Source of the DNA: Euonymus europaeus
Lineage: Eukaryota > Streptophyta > Magnoliopsida > Celastrales > Celastraceae
Direction of reading: 5' to 3'
Assembly: GCA_963580455.1 (NCBI GenBank)
Contig: OY756958.1
Location: 7,328,501-7,392,500, forward strand
Length of the DNA stretch: 64,000 nt
Shown here one piece after another: positions 25,014 to 35,778 of this stretch. Under the pieces are notes generated by a model. That model did no database searches, had not been told where the DNA came from, and saw nothing but the letters and a program-made list of their open reading frames with translations. How positions within the stretch are numbered: the stretch's first letter is position 1; every line of letters starts with the position of its first letter. A program made the position numbers and the translations under genes.

Positions 25014-25130
25014 AAGTTGGTATCGGAGTAGTAGGTTGAAGTTGATATTTAACGAAGGGTATTTACACCAGTCTTGTCTTCCGCCTCACAGCTGGTCAAG
25101 CAGGTACAAATAGTACCATGTGAGACATAT
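25014..25130 (+). other. LTR-element leader with primer site, second copy
   Basis: AGTTGGTATCGGAGTA and leader, closely similar to 22920-23040 (TGTCTTCCGCCTCACAGCTG against TGTCTTCTGCCTCATAGCTG). No gag follows. Confidence 0.65.
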
Positions 25131-28100
25131 TTGAGAATTCGTTGCTAGCACATTGATAGGCATGCCTATGGTTGCATGACTGATACATGGGTTAAAGGAT
25201 AAAAAAAATTTTAAAAAAGGGGAAACTAGAACGAGTATGGGACGCTATAACCTGAGAATGATTTGAAAATTTGATTTAGCTTACTATATGTTGTTGGTGG
25301 TGATTGTTGAACATATACACTTGACAAATCTTGAGCTGAATAAAAAAAAATTATTATTACAGTTGAAACATTGCTGAAAAATTGCAAATTCATTAGTTGA
25401 CTGGTTGGTAAATTGTGTGGGAGTATTTAAAACCTAATTTATATGAGTTACACTGTTGCGGTTTGATTAATACAATGGTGAATTGTAATCATTAGCTGTT
25501 CAATTAGGTGGAGCGGGAATTCTAAATTCATGTGGCAAATTAATGATGTGATTTGGAATTCGTGTGCTATTTTAAGATAATTCGAATTTCAAATATTTTA
25601 ATTGCGTGTGTTCTCACTTTGAAGTTATTATTTGGGTAGTTTGGTGGGAAGTGATGAGTTGCATAGTCAAGAAACAAATGGTGTCACTGTACTAGCACAT
25701 ATGAAAATAATTTAGACGTCTGGAGTCCTTGGAGGTGTGTTGTTATTATTATTAATAGTACTGCTTGGATGCTAATTGAGATACTCCAAGGGAGCAGATT
25801 TAGAAACCACGTGAGATGGAGGTTATTGAAATTATCATAATTTTTCAATTCTTCACATTGTTTTATGAAATGCCAATATGTTTCACTGTTGATAATCTTT
25901 CTTTTTAAGTGAATAGAGAAAAGTCGTAGACTTGAAATCCTCTTGGATAAGGATTTTCATGGTCCATTACAGTTGGATAGTATTCATTGTACTCTGGTCG
26001 GCTCATTTGCCTTAGACCTTAGCCGTAAAGTTCCTACACAACCTATATAATTGCATCCAGGTCAACAAGTGGTAGTAGCTTTGGAATGGTTAGCAGAACC
26101 TAGCGATTGACTTCAAGACCTCCTCCAATATCGTTAGAGACATTATTTTAAGTTCCTGTAGCTTTAGGTGGTAATATATAAGCACCAAGATGATTTGTTG
26201 GCTTGGTATTCCCACTTACGTTCTGTGAAACCCCATTCCAAAAATATTAAGTACGGTTAAATTTTGGGTTATAAGTTGTTGGAAATGGATTCGAAGAGGT
26301 TACAGACCATTTGGGTTGTATAAGACCATAAAGAATCGTTTTTGAATTAGGTTCACAAAAAGGATCATAACTTTTAGCACAGATGTTCGTTTTGGGCCCA
26401 TAATATATCAAATCAAAGCTAAGATCGAGACGGAGTTATAAAAAAAACCACATGCCTAGGTGAGGTAAGCCTAGGCGTGTGCAAAAGTGCGCCCAAGAGC
26501 GCCCAGTCCAGCGGTGATTAGAGGAGCTGAAGACGAAGTGCGCCTAGGCGCTCCCCGAGTTATTAAGTGATGTTATGCGAGCCATTTTCTTTACTCTTCT
26601 TGGAGAATCCGATTTTAGATAGAGAGGGAGAGAAAATTAGAGTGAGAAAGTGAGGTTTTGAGAGATTATTGAAGATTTTGAGCTTGGATTGAAGATGTAA
26701 ACAAGATTTGGAGGAGATTTCCAAGATTCAAGCAAGTTTTTCTAGTTTTGGAAAATCTAGGGTTTTTCTAGATTTCGTTTGATTCGGTAATAGATGGAAT
26801 GTAGGGTTTAGATATGTTGAGTCTAGGGTTATTTATGATTGTTTTACTAGGTTTGATCATTGGTTTAGGTTGAGTTTCGAATTGGGTGGAGTTTGGAGGA
26901 TTTAGTGAAATCCTAGAGAGAGAAGGTATATCTCTCTTGATTTGTGATTAAATTCATGTTTTTATTGTATATGGATGTTATTGATATGAGTATATGGGAT
27001 TGGTTGGTTGAAATTGATAGGTTGAGAAACCCTAGTTTTGGGAATTTGAGTCGGTAAGCTTTTGCTTGGGTAATGAGGTAGGGATTCTTACCCTATTTTC
27101 TATCGTATTGTTTTTCTCTAAAGAGCGGTTGAAATTCTTCATTGGTCATTATTAATTGTGTTCTTGCCTAAATTGTTCCTTAGGAAGAACGAACCTTCTT
27201 GTTGATTATTGATGAATTGTGTCGCAACCGGTTTTGCGAGAGAAATTTTAAAAGAGAGTTGCCACCAATTGTAATAGGTGCATTGGTCACCAATAAAATT
27301 AATTTGGTCTGCGAAAATCCAGAAAAATGGGTAAGTGAGTTTGTTACGTATGGGGAAGGTGTGAGGCACCCCACAACGTTTGTTTTAAAAAACAATTGTC
27401 AATTTAACTTTTATTATCTCATTAAATGATTAAGAAAATCAAGTACGACATATTAACAAAATATATACATTGAGTACGATAATTAGACAGAATATAAAAA
27501 CTATATTGAGAGTCTAATATTGAGGTTCATGGAACTCTTCCATCCAATGGTCAAGTGTCCATGAAACATTCTCACCTCAAGAATTTTGTCTGAAGGTGCA
27601 TCCAATGCATTCCCCAAATTAATTTCATCGTCGGTTAAGGCTTTCGATATAATTTTTATATACAATATGAATGCTTAAAAAATCCTCTTCATCCAATGGA
27701 TGAGAATTTCATTTTATTTTATGCTCAAGAATCCTTTTTGGATAGCATCCAATGCTTCTCCGTTTGGTTCCATCGTCGGATTAACCTCTAATATATTAAA
27801 CAACCATAATCATGCAATGTAAACACTCATTTAATATATACACGAACCCTAAGTGTCTACATGCTTCTAGCATCCTAAAATCATGTATGTAATTTTTATT
27901 ATTTTTGTTTTAACTATTTACATGGCCTTAGGCCCAAATACATATTTACAAACCCCAATTAATACTCAAATCCCCAACCTAAATCTAAAAACCAAAATAC
28001 AACAAAGCTCAAAAGAATTAAAACCCCACATATATACATTTAACATCCGGTCCATTTAACAAAATCAAGGAACCCATAAATTTCTAAATCGGGCCCAAGC

Positions 28101-28200
28101 CTTACACCATATGTTTCTGGCCCAAATTCCTAAAAAATCCTAAATACAATTTTAAGCCCACGTATAACATTCAAATACTCAAAAACTAAAAAAATAAGGA
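25131..28200. other. Decayed transposon sequence, no gene
   Basis: No protein match in any frame. GCCTAGGCG-type palindromic motifs at 26450-26560 resemble those in the solo LTR at 36290-36390, and the GATTTTGAGCTTGGATTGAAG stretch (26670) is typical of Gypsy LTRs. I could not set edges. Confidence 0.35.
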
Positions 28201-28204
28201 GAAA

Positions 28205-28705
28205 TACTCATAATACAGTTTCGGAAATACCGACTTTTGGAGCATTATTCATGGTTCGATTTGGCTGGTTTTTTGACAGTACTTAGGGGACAGTCGGTGC
28301 TTGATTCTGAACGGTGGGATTTTAATTTGAAGCTCCCGAAGATCAGTTTCAAAACTGGTTTCCAAACTAATTTTTTGTAGGGATATTTCTCAAATTGGGG
28401 TTCGGGAATGTTGATGGATGGAGGACTATCGGTGGTTGGATTTTGCTAATTTTTTTACAGTGGTTAGAGGACGGGGTGATATTGATTTTGAATGGTCAGA
28501 TTGTGGTTTGAAGCTTCAGAAGGTTAGTTTCGAAACTAGTTTCCGAACTAATTTGTGTAGGGATATTTCTCAAAATAGAGTTCGGAAATAGCGGCTGATG
28601 GAGAGCTTTCTGTGGTTGGCTTTTGCTGATTTTTGGACAGTGATTAGAGGAAGGAGTAATATTGATTTTGAACGGTCGGATTATGATTTGAAGCCTCAGA
28701 AGGTG
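28205..28705. repeat. Tandem repeat, unit about 180 bp, nearly three copies
   Basis: Landmarks TTCGG-AAT (28215, 28400, 28580), GACAGT-TTAG, TTGATTTTGAA-GGT and GAAGCTTCAGAAG recur at 180-182 bp. The copies are diverged by perhaps 20 percent. No frame stays open across them. Confidence 0.7.
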
Positions 28706-30198
28706 AACATATGGTGGCAGTGAGGATGGTGGTTTGTGTGGTGATGTTGTGGTTTTTAGTGTATTAGGGGAGGAGAAGGATTGTGGTGGTGGCTTAATTT
28801 GAGAGAAGAGAGGGTTATGGGCTGCTGTATTCCAGAGAAGAAAGGTTTTCCCTCCCCCTTTGAGTGATGTTTTTTCGGTATAAGAAGAGAAGAGGTGGTG
28901 GTAGTGGTTAGGGTAGGTGGAGATTAGGTGGGGGTGGGTGGATTAGTAGGGAAAAATGGTTGTTGAGTGGTTGGTGGGTGATAGTGATGGAGGAGTGGGT
29001 GAAGATGGTAGGTGAGGGATTGTGCCCAAAAGTATATATCCGAAACAAATATTATCGAGTCTCCAAAAATAAAAATATTGGACCGAACCCGGACAAAAAT
29101 AGGGTACTAAAAATTGCATACCCTTTGAATGCTTAATCATCTATTGGGCATGATAATCCTCATTCATGCATCATGTAGTTACGTATATATATAAGATTAT
29201 TTTATATATAAAAATTCCTTTGCATGAAATATTTGGACATGTACTATAGAAGCATCGGGTCTATGAGTATGGACTCGTAGTATCCTTAGGCTATACTTTT
29301 GTGATGATGTTGGATACCGAATGGGCACATTGTTGCCGAAATCGGGATTTTCATTGTGTAGGTGCACCTATAGTCATTCCAGGGCAAAGTGCAAGGATTC
29401 CAATGGTTTTTCGGAATATTCATTGCTTGGTGCTAGCCGCTGTAGGGTGTAGCCCGAGGTTATACATTGTTGTGGCATTGTAGATGTCATATTGTTGCAT
29501 TTAACTTGTTTAAATATTCGGCCTTTACATTCTTAATGACTCTTCTTATTTTCCCTATTGAGCCTTCTGTTCACCCTATTTCTTTTTTGTCTATCCTTCA
29601 GGTGAGACTGGTGCTAAGAACCAGGCTGCAGATCAGTAGGAGGCGGCGTGACATGGAAGGCCACCCTAGGAGCACTAGGATGTGTATTTTGTCATGTGGG
29701 GACCTTGGTTATGAATTGAGTACATTTAGTACTATTAATTAGTTGAATATTATGTTGCTTAAATACCTTTTCGGTATGTTGGATGGATGGTCGGGAGGTA
29801 TGCAGCGTGATTGGGACTCCCGTACCTGGATGGTGGACCTTAGGTCCGGTTTGATAAACTTTGATAGTCTTAGATGATGTTGTTGATATGATTATGCTCT
29901 GCTTATTAATTGCATGTGATTTGGAGACCTAAGGCCCTACCTAGTGTGTGAATGTGGATAGATGGCTAGAGGCCCTGTTAGGCTGCAGAACTTCTATGAT
30001 TATTATGGATTATCTTTCACGTGTTAAGTGATATGTGACTCCAGGTTGGCAACCTCCGATATACGGAGAGGTCCATAGTGACAGGTACATGTCTAATGTA
30101 GCGTTCCCAGCTAAGTGCGTGGTTTTTGGGTCGAGGCGTCACACGTTCAGTCGAAAGTTCTGATCGTTGGATGTTGATCTCATTCAAGGTAGGGTGTA
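28706..30198 (+). other. Gypsy LTR-like sequence ending GGGTGTAACA
   Basis: Contains the TTCACCCTATTTC..CTTCAG landmark (29571-29602) often seen in plant Gypsy LTRs and ends AGGGTGTAACA at 30198, where it interrupts the gag leader of the element at 30.5 kb. The left edge was not found. Confidence 0.4.
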
Positions 30199-30401
30199 AC
30201 ACGGAGGAGTAACTTCTGCATTGTTTGCTGGACTCTTCTATCTCATTGATTGCTCCCCAGAGGTTAGTTCTTCCAATTTATATTCAAACCTACATTCCAC
30301 CTATTTCACCACTCATTCATTGGTTTTGTTAGAATGTACATCCATACTCTTCAATGTTTTGGCAAGATGTTCGAATTGAATTATGGCTTCGTTAAACAAG
30401 C

Positions 30402-30548
30402 CTACAGGTCGAGTACTCTAATCCAATCCAAATTTTCTACATTCTCGCCATTAGTGGCGACATTAGAAACTTCATTTATCGGCACATTCTCATGTTTGTC
30501 ATTATTTTCATTTATTGGATCCTTCCCAAAGGCGTTTCTTGGTGCCAT
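30402..30548 (-). pseudogene. Gypsy gag N-terminus (48 residues, partial)
   Basis: ATG at 30548 is 16 bases after a primer-like site, TGGCGCACTTGGTGGGAAC (rc of 30564-30582), which follows the LTR at 30588-31300. The product begins MAPRNAFGKD and is rich in Asn and Glu until a stop at 30402. It is too short for a domain call. The position after LTR and primer site makes gag the likely identity. Confidence 0.5.
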
Positions 30549-30587
30549 TGTGTTTTTGAAATTGTTCCCACCAAGTGCGCCAAAAAA

Positions 30588-31300
30588 CGTTTTTGGCCTA
30601 AAATGATGACTTGTTGCTAGTGTGCCAGAAATTATAGTTTCTCAACTGTAAATAAAATCAAAATACACCAATTACTATCTAACTTAAACCAAACAAAAGT
30701 ACAGACTACCTTGGGGTCGCGGTAATCTTAATTTCCCCAAGTCCACTAAAATGAGCTTCATTGAAGTTACAATAAACAAAAGGCAAAATGATAGCAAGTG
30801 CAATTTACACAACGATGGTTGCTATTTATACTTGAACAAAAAGAAGTTCTAAACAAAATGAATTTATGAAAAAATGATATGATCATTACTAAAACGATAT
30901 GCGATACAAAAATCTATCTGAAATCACTTGAGAATTGTCTTTTGGTTGTCTTTAATATGCTCTCTTGTGTCTGTTGTTTTTTCGTCTCTCCCCCTCATTG
31001 TTCTTCTTCCATCTTTAAAATTCTTGCACAATACCTCTCCCTATCACTCCATGACCAACCATTAGATTCAATCCAGCTGGCCATAAATGCATAGTCTTGG
31101 CTCACTACCACCATCAACAACAAAAACTTCTCTCATCATCTACCACATGTCCCACAATTTTTATCTCAAAATGGTGTTTTCCACTTTTCTTGGCCGAGCT
31201 ACTATAAAGCTCTTATTACACTATGATTATTACAACTTAGGCTTTTCCATCTCGGTCTTTTGGACCTCTAGCACTTGGGCCTGCATGCAACCCGTATATT
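30588..31300 (-). repeat. Gypsy-type LTR (copy 2, 5' LTR of minus-strand element)
   Basis: About 700 bp similar to 21673-22412, for example ACCAATTACTATCTAACTTA and CTTGAGAATTG.CTTTTGG. A primer site and gag start lie on its left. Together with the copy at 21.7 kb it could bracket one old element of about 9.6 kb that was later filled with other insertions. Confidence 0.65.
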
Positions 31301-31922
31301 AAAATGGAAGAATAAACAGAAACTAGGCATGCCTTGTATATGATCTCATAACTCATAAACCCACTCATAGCTTTGAGCCTCTTGATCATTTTGGACACCT
31401 CTACAAAATGATCTTCAACCACCAAGCTTGCTAGGCTTGACAAAAACTCCTGTATTGGAGCACCACATCAACCCCTCAAGTCATGTAAAAAAATTTATTG
31501 AACTTTTCTGACCATTGATAAATTTAAGTTGTTCACTAGATATTTCTATGGACTCCAGCACTTTTAGACCTTTGATCAATTTAACTTGTTCACCAAATAT
31601 TTCTATGAACTCCAGCACAATTGATTTCATTTAGACAAATGCCAGAATAAAGGGAATACAACAATAATCTACAGTAATCCTAAAGCTATCGTAGGAAAAA
31701 TTATATAAATATAAGAGATTAAGATTCCACCAAAATCAAGACAAAGAAGTTTTTGTAGGCAAACTCGTTCATAAGGTTGCACATGCTTGCAATTATGGAC
31801 TCAACTTCTTTGATCATGGTTCCTTGCTTCAACTTTAGCTCATAAATTTCCTTTTTTAGATTCCACAAATTGGAATCAGCTAAAGAAATGACAACAAAAA
31901 AAGAAATATGAGAAGTAGACAA
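31237..31922 (-). other. Exon-like sequence duplicated at 39.5 kb
   Basis: 31353-31500 is about 80 percent identical to 39478-39620. In both, the minus strand reads F-L-S-S-x-A-S-x-V and H-F-V-E-V-S-K-M-I-K-R-L-K-A-M-S. A second frame at 31922-31719 has NLKKEIYELKLKQGTMIKEVES, a possible coiled coil. I do not recognise the family; it may be a captured or duplicated gene fragment. Confidence 0.4.
31509..31620. repeat. Two-copy tandem repeat, about 59 bp
   Basis: GACCATTGATAAATTTAAG..CTCCAGCAC is followed at once by GACCTTTGATCAATTTAAC..CTCCAGCAC. Confidence 0.8.
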
Positions 31923-32461
31923 ATAACTTGAAAAACATAAATTGTTCCAAAATAAAAATAAAAATAAAGAAAATAATTAACAAAACGAACTCATCCTTAG
32001 CAAAAGAATCAGTATTAAAAAATGCTCTTAGATCTCAACCATATTTGGCGCTTCATGCTCTACGAGAGAGAGCTTGACTTAGGACTCAGTCCTTTAATTT
32101 CATGTATATGTGTATAATAGCTATGACATGCTTTAATAAAGATCAAAATGCTTCATTATGGAAAAAAACACATTAGATATTTATCAATTGCATGTAATGC
32201 TTGGGAGTTTGACTAGTGATGGTCGAAGATTAAGATTATAGGATGGAAAAGAAATATGAAACTCACATGATCTTAATAGAAATATGAGATGTATTTGAGA
32301 GGAAGCCCCGCCTCTCTTGGGCGGGATGAGCTCTCGCTCTATCGTTTTTAGGCTGGAGCATATTGAGCAAGGTTGCTCCTGCCCCTTCTTGGGAGGGAAC
32401 AAGACTGCTCTTGCCTTTTATTGGGTGGGAAGCTATCATCTCCATTAAGGAGAATGTCCCC

Positions 32462-32713
32462 TATAATACTTCAAATTAAAGAAGATGTAGCTAGAATTCT
32501 TGTTTTCATGAAAAGAGATTATAGTGATATTGAATCAGAATAACTACCTGGACAAAGAATTTAGCAAGAAGATATAAGACACACGTACCACAACGGTCCT
32601 CTATCAAGTTAACAACGGTAAAAAATTGAAAGGTTGTCTTGCCACAAGAGATGAAACGACATCGTCCAACTTACCAAAAAAAAAAAAATCTAACATTTGA
32701 CAGGGACCTAACA
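32462..32713 (-). repeat. Copia 3' LTR
   Basis: About 85 percent identical to 38239-38505. Shared blocks include GAAGATGTAGCTAGAATTCT and CCACAACGGTCCTCTATCAA. Confidence 0.85.
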
Positions 32714-32739
32714 CCCCCTTTCAAGCTGAATGTGGTGCT

Positions 32740-34260
32740 CAACTATATTCAGCTTGCACATGAAATCTTTGAGTTGTTGAATTGACATTGGCTTGGTGAA
32801 GATATGTATAGGTTGATGAGTAGTGCGAATATACTTGAGATCAATGATCTTTTTTTTTCCACCTTTTCCCTTATAAAATGGTAATCGATGTCTATGTGTT
32901 TAGTCCTCTCATGAAAAACGGGATTAGTAGCTACATGTATAGCTGTCTTACTATCATAAAAGAGAGGTACTAGTTTGTTCATTGGCTACTTCATCTAATA
33001 CAGTAAAGTGTTCAACCATACCAACTCACTTGTTATAGATGCAATAGATCGATACTCAGCTTCTACTGAAGACCGTGAGACAGTCTGCTGCTCTTTTTAC
33101 TTCCAAGTCACCAGAGCTCCTCCAAACATGATGTTATAGCCTGTGGTAGATCTTCTGGTGTCCTAGAAAGCTGCCCAATTGGCATCACAGAAAGCTTCAA
33201 CTTGACAGGAAGATGCAGCTAGATAAAATAAAGCTTGGTTGAAAGTTCCCTTAAGATATCTTAGCACCCTATGAGCTAACTTTAGATGAAAACTAGTTGG
33301 AGCTTGCATGAACTAACTAAGGGTGTTCACGGTGAACGCTATATCTGGCCTGGTAAGAGTCAAGTATATTAACTTGTCAATGAGCCTTCTGTATTGCATT
33401 GGACCATCAAGAAGCTCTCCTTGGTTGATGGATAGTTTGGAGTTGGTATCCATTGGAGATTCTATTGAACTACAATCCTTGAAATTGGTGTCCAAGAGCA
33501 AATCCAATATATATTTTCTTTGACAGATTTTCATTCCCAAGTCAGTGTTCTCAATTTGAAGCCCCAAAAAATATTTCAGGTTTCCTAGGACTTTAACCTT
33601 GAAACAAGTAGATATATACATTTTAATCTCTTATGTTAAGCATTAATCATTCCCCCCCAATTTCCATATCATCAACATACAATAAAAAAAGCACTTTGGA
33701 ATTATTTCTAGTGTAGATAAAAAGAGAGTAATCACATTTTGATTAAACAAAACCAAATTTAAGTAATGCATTTTTACACTTAATGTTCCACTGTCTAGAA
33801 GCCTGTTTATGGCCATATAGAGATTTATTCAGTTTACATACATGCTCTTCTTGACTTTGATAACCAAGAGGCAACCTCATGTAAACATCTTCATGAAGAT
33901 CACCATTTAAGAAGGCATTATGGACATCCAAGTGATGAACTGTCCATTTGTGAGTTGCTACCAAAGCCATGAATACTCTGACAGTGACCATTTTGACTAC
34001 AGGAGCAAATGGTTCTTGATAGTCAAAGCCTAACTTTTGACTATAACCTTGTGCTACTAATCGTGCCTTAAATCTTTCAACAGTGCCATCAAGATTATAT
34101 TTAATTTTGAAAATTCATTTAGAACCTATAGCTTTTCTGCCTTTAGGTAATTTAACTATTGTCCAAGTGTTATTCCCATTTAAGGTTGTAAGTTCTCTAT
34201 TCATAGCTTCACACCAGTTATGATTCTTTGATGCTTCTAAATAATTTTTTGGTTCACGTT
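32740..34260 (-). pseudogene. Copia reverse transcriptase and RNase H
   Basis: The RT begins near 34200 (R-E-L-T-T-L-N-G-N-N-T-W) and continues with VHHLDVHNAFLNGDLHEDVY (about 33930). The intact active site YVDD lies at about 33680, followed by LGNLKYFLGLQIE and YRRLIDKLIYLTLTRPDIAF (33600-33320). RNase H remnants include a [24 protein letters not shown] block (about 32950), the usual end of Copia RNase H. Frameshifts separate the blocks, for example after 33743 and near 33310. Confidence 0.85.
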
Positions 34261-34374
34261 GTGAAGAAATTATAGCATCATATAATCAGCATTGGAACTA
34301 ACACTACTACAATCATAATCTTGGAGATAAGAAGGTTGCTTCTTGCTTCTCTTAGATCCTACTGCTGGATTTTC

Positions 34375-35778
34375 CTAGATTTTAGTGGTCATATTTTCAG
34401 TCTCTACATTCTGGTTGTCCTGTTTATAAGTGTCATCAAGAATATTTGACAAAGACTCATTATCCTTCATTGGAAATCTATGTTCATGAAATATCACATC
34501 CCTGGATACAAAAATTTCATTTGAGTCTAAATCAGGTAATTTATATCCTTTAACATTTGTTGGATATCCTACAAAAACACAAGTTCTTGCCCTACTGTCA
34601 AATTTCGAATGTTGAGGCCTCAAGTTCTTTGCATAAGTTAAACATCCAAAAACTCTTAAGCTATCATACAAAGGTTCCTTGTTATGCAAAATCCAATATG
34701 GACTCTTATTGTCAAGTAATCTGGGTGGGAGTCTATTGATTAAGTACACTGCAGCTTGTATACATAAACTCCAATATATTTCAAGTATTCTTGCTTGTAT
34801 TCTCAAAGCTCTTCCAACATTTAAAATGTGTTGATGTTTCCTCTCAACAATTCCATTTTGTTGAGGGGTATAGGGACATGTCTTTCGATGAAGAATTCCT
34901 TGCTTTCTATAAAAATCAATTAAATTGAACTCAAGTCCATTATAAGATCTTATTATTCTAATTTGTTTACTAAATTCATTTTTCACATAATAATTGAAAC
35001 TCTCAATGTGAATACTAACTTCAGATTTGGATTTCATTAGATATATCCAAGTATTCCTGCTCAAATCATCTATTATTGTCATAAAATACTTATATCCATC
35101 AAAAGATATTACATTGTTGGGGCCCCAAATATCAACATGAATCAAATCAAAAATCATCAAGCTCTTAGTTTCACTAACTGTAAATGACTTTCTTTTAATC
35201 TTAGCCATTACACAAACATCACAATCATTACAATCTTCCACAAAATCAGCTCCCAACATTCTAGAAACCTTAAAAGATGGGTGTCCTAGCCTCCTATGCC
35301 ACAAATTGTCCTTCTTGACAGCATTAGCTTCAATCTCGGCGTTTCTCTTAGGTTTTAAATCTTCATTCATTAGATAAAGACCATTATGCATTATTCCCAT
35401 CTCAGTTCTCCTCAAGGTGATTAAGTCCTGCATTGTACATGAATGTTGTGTAAAACTTATCTCACATTTATTGCTATAGATTAACTTATTCACTGATATA
35501 AGATTAAAATTAAAATTCCTAACCAGTAGAACTTCTTTCAACAAAATGTGATTGCTCAATTTAATGTCACCAATATGGCTAATCTCATGCTTAGTTCCAT
35601 TAGGAATACTCACATGACAATTATATACCTTTCTATATGCATGAAAAAATTCAGCAGTGCATACTATATGATTTGAAGCTCCTGAGTCTATAATCCAATT
35701 TAAAATTAAGGCTTTGTTACCTCCCACTACTGATGCAGTGTGATTCACTGAATCTGCAATTGAGATGTTGGCCTTCAA
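34375..35778 (-). CDS. Copia protease/integrase open frame (467 residues, inactive integrase)
   Basis: One open frame covers the protease (W-I-I-D-S-G-A-S-N-H, residues about 28-37), the GAG-pre-integrase domain (LWHRRLGHPS, about 158-167), an integrase zinc region reduced to C-x2-C, and the integrase core. In the core the first catalytic Asp is present (HVDIWGP). The second, normally in R-S-D-N-G, is changed to Tyr (R-S-Y-N-G). The Glu in V-E-R-K-H-Q is kept. The C-terminal part holds F-G-C-L-T-Y-A and VFVGYPTNVKGYKL. The frame has no stop over 1.4 kb, which suggests fairly recent decay, but without the second Asp strand transfer should fail. Codon 1 here is internal to a longer gag-pol. Confidence 0.9.
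   Translation of the reverse strand: MKANISIADSVNHTASVVGGNKALILNWIIDSGASNHIVCTAEFFHAYRKVYNCHVSIPNGTKHEISHIGDIKLSNHILLKEVLLVRNFNFNLISVNKLIYSNKCEISFTQHSCTMQDLITLRRTEMGIMHNGLYLMNEDLKPKRNAEIEANAVKKDNLWHRRLGHPSFKVSRMLGADFVEDCNDCDVCVMAKIKRKSFTVSETKSLMIFDLIHVDIWGPNNVISFDGYKYFMTIIDDLSRNTWIYLMKSKSEVSIHIESFNYYVKNEFSKQIRIIRSYNGLEFNLIDFYRKQGILHRKTCPYTPQQNGIVERKHQHILNVGRALRIQARILEIYWSLCIQAAVYLINRLPPRLLDNKSPYWILHNKEPLYDSLRVFGCLTYAKNLRPQHSKFDSRARTCVFVGYPTNVKGYKLPDLDSNEIFVSRDVIFHEHRFPMKDNESLSNILDDTYKQDNQNVETENMTTKI

Noticed and set aside
30334..30606. 90-codon plus-strand ORF
   Set aside because: It is antisense to the gag start and primer site of a minus-strand Gypsy element.
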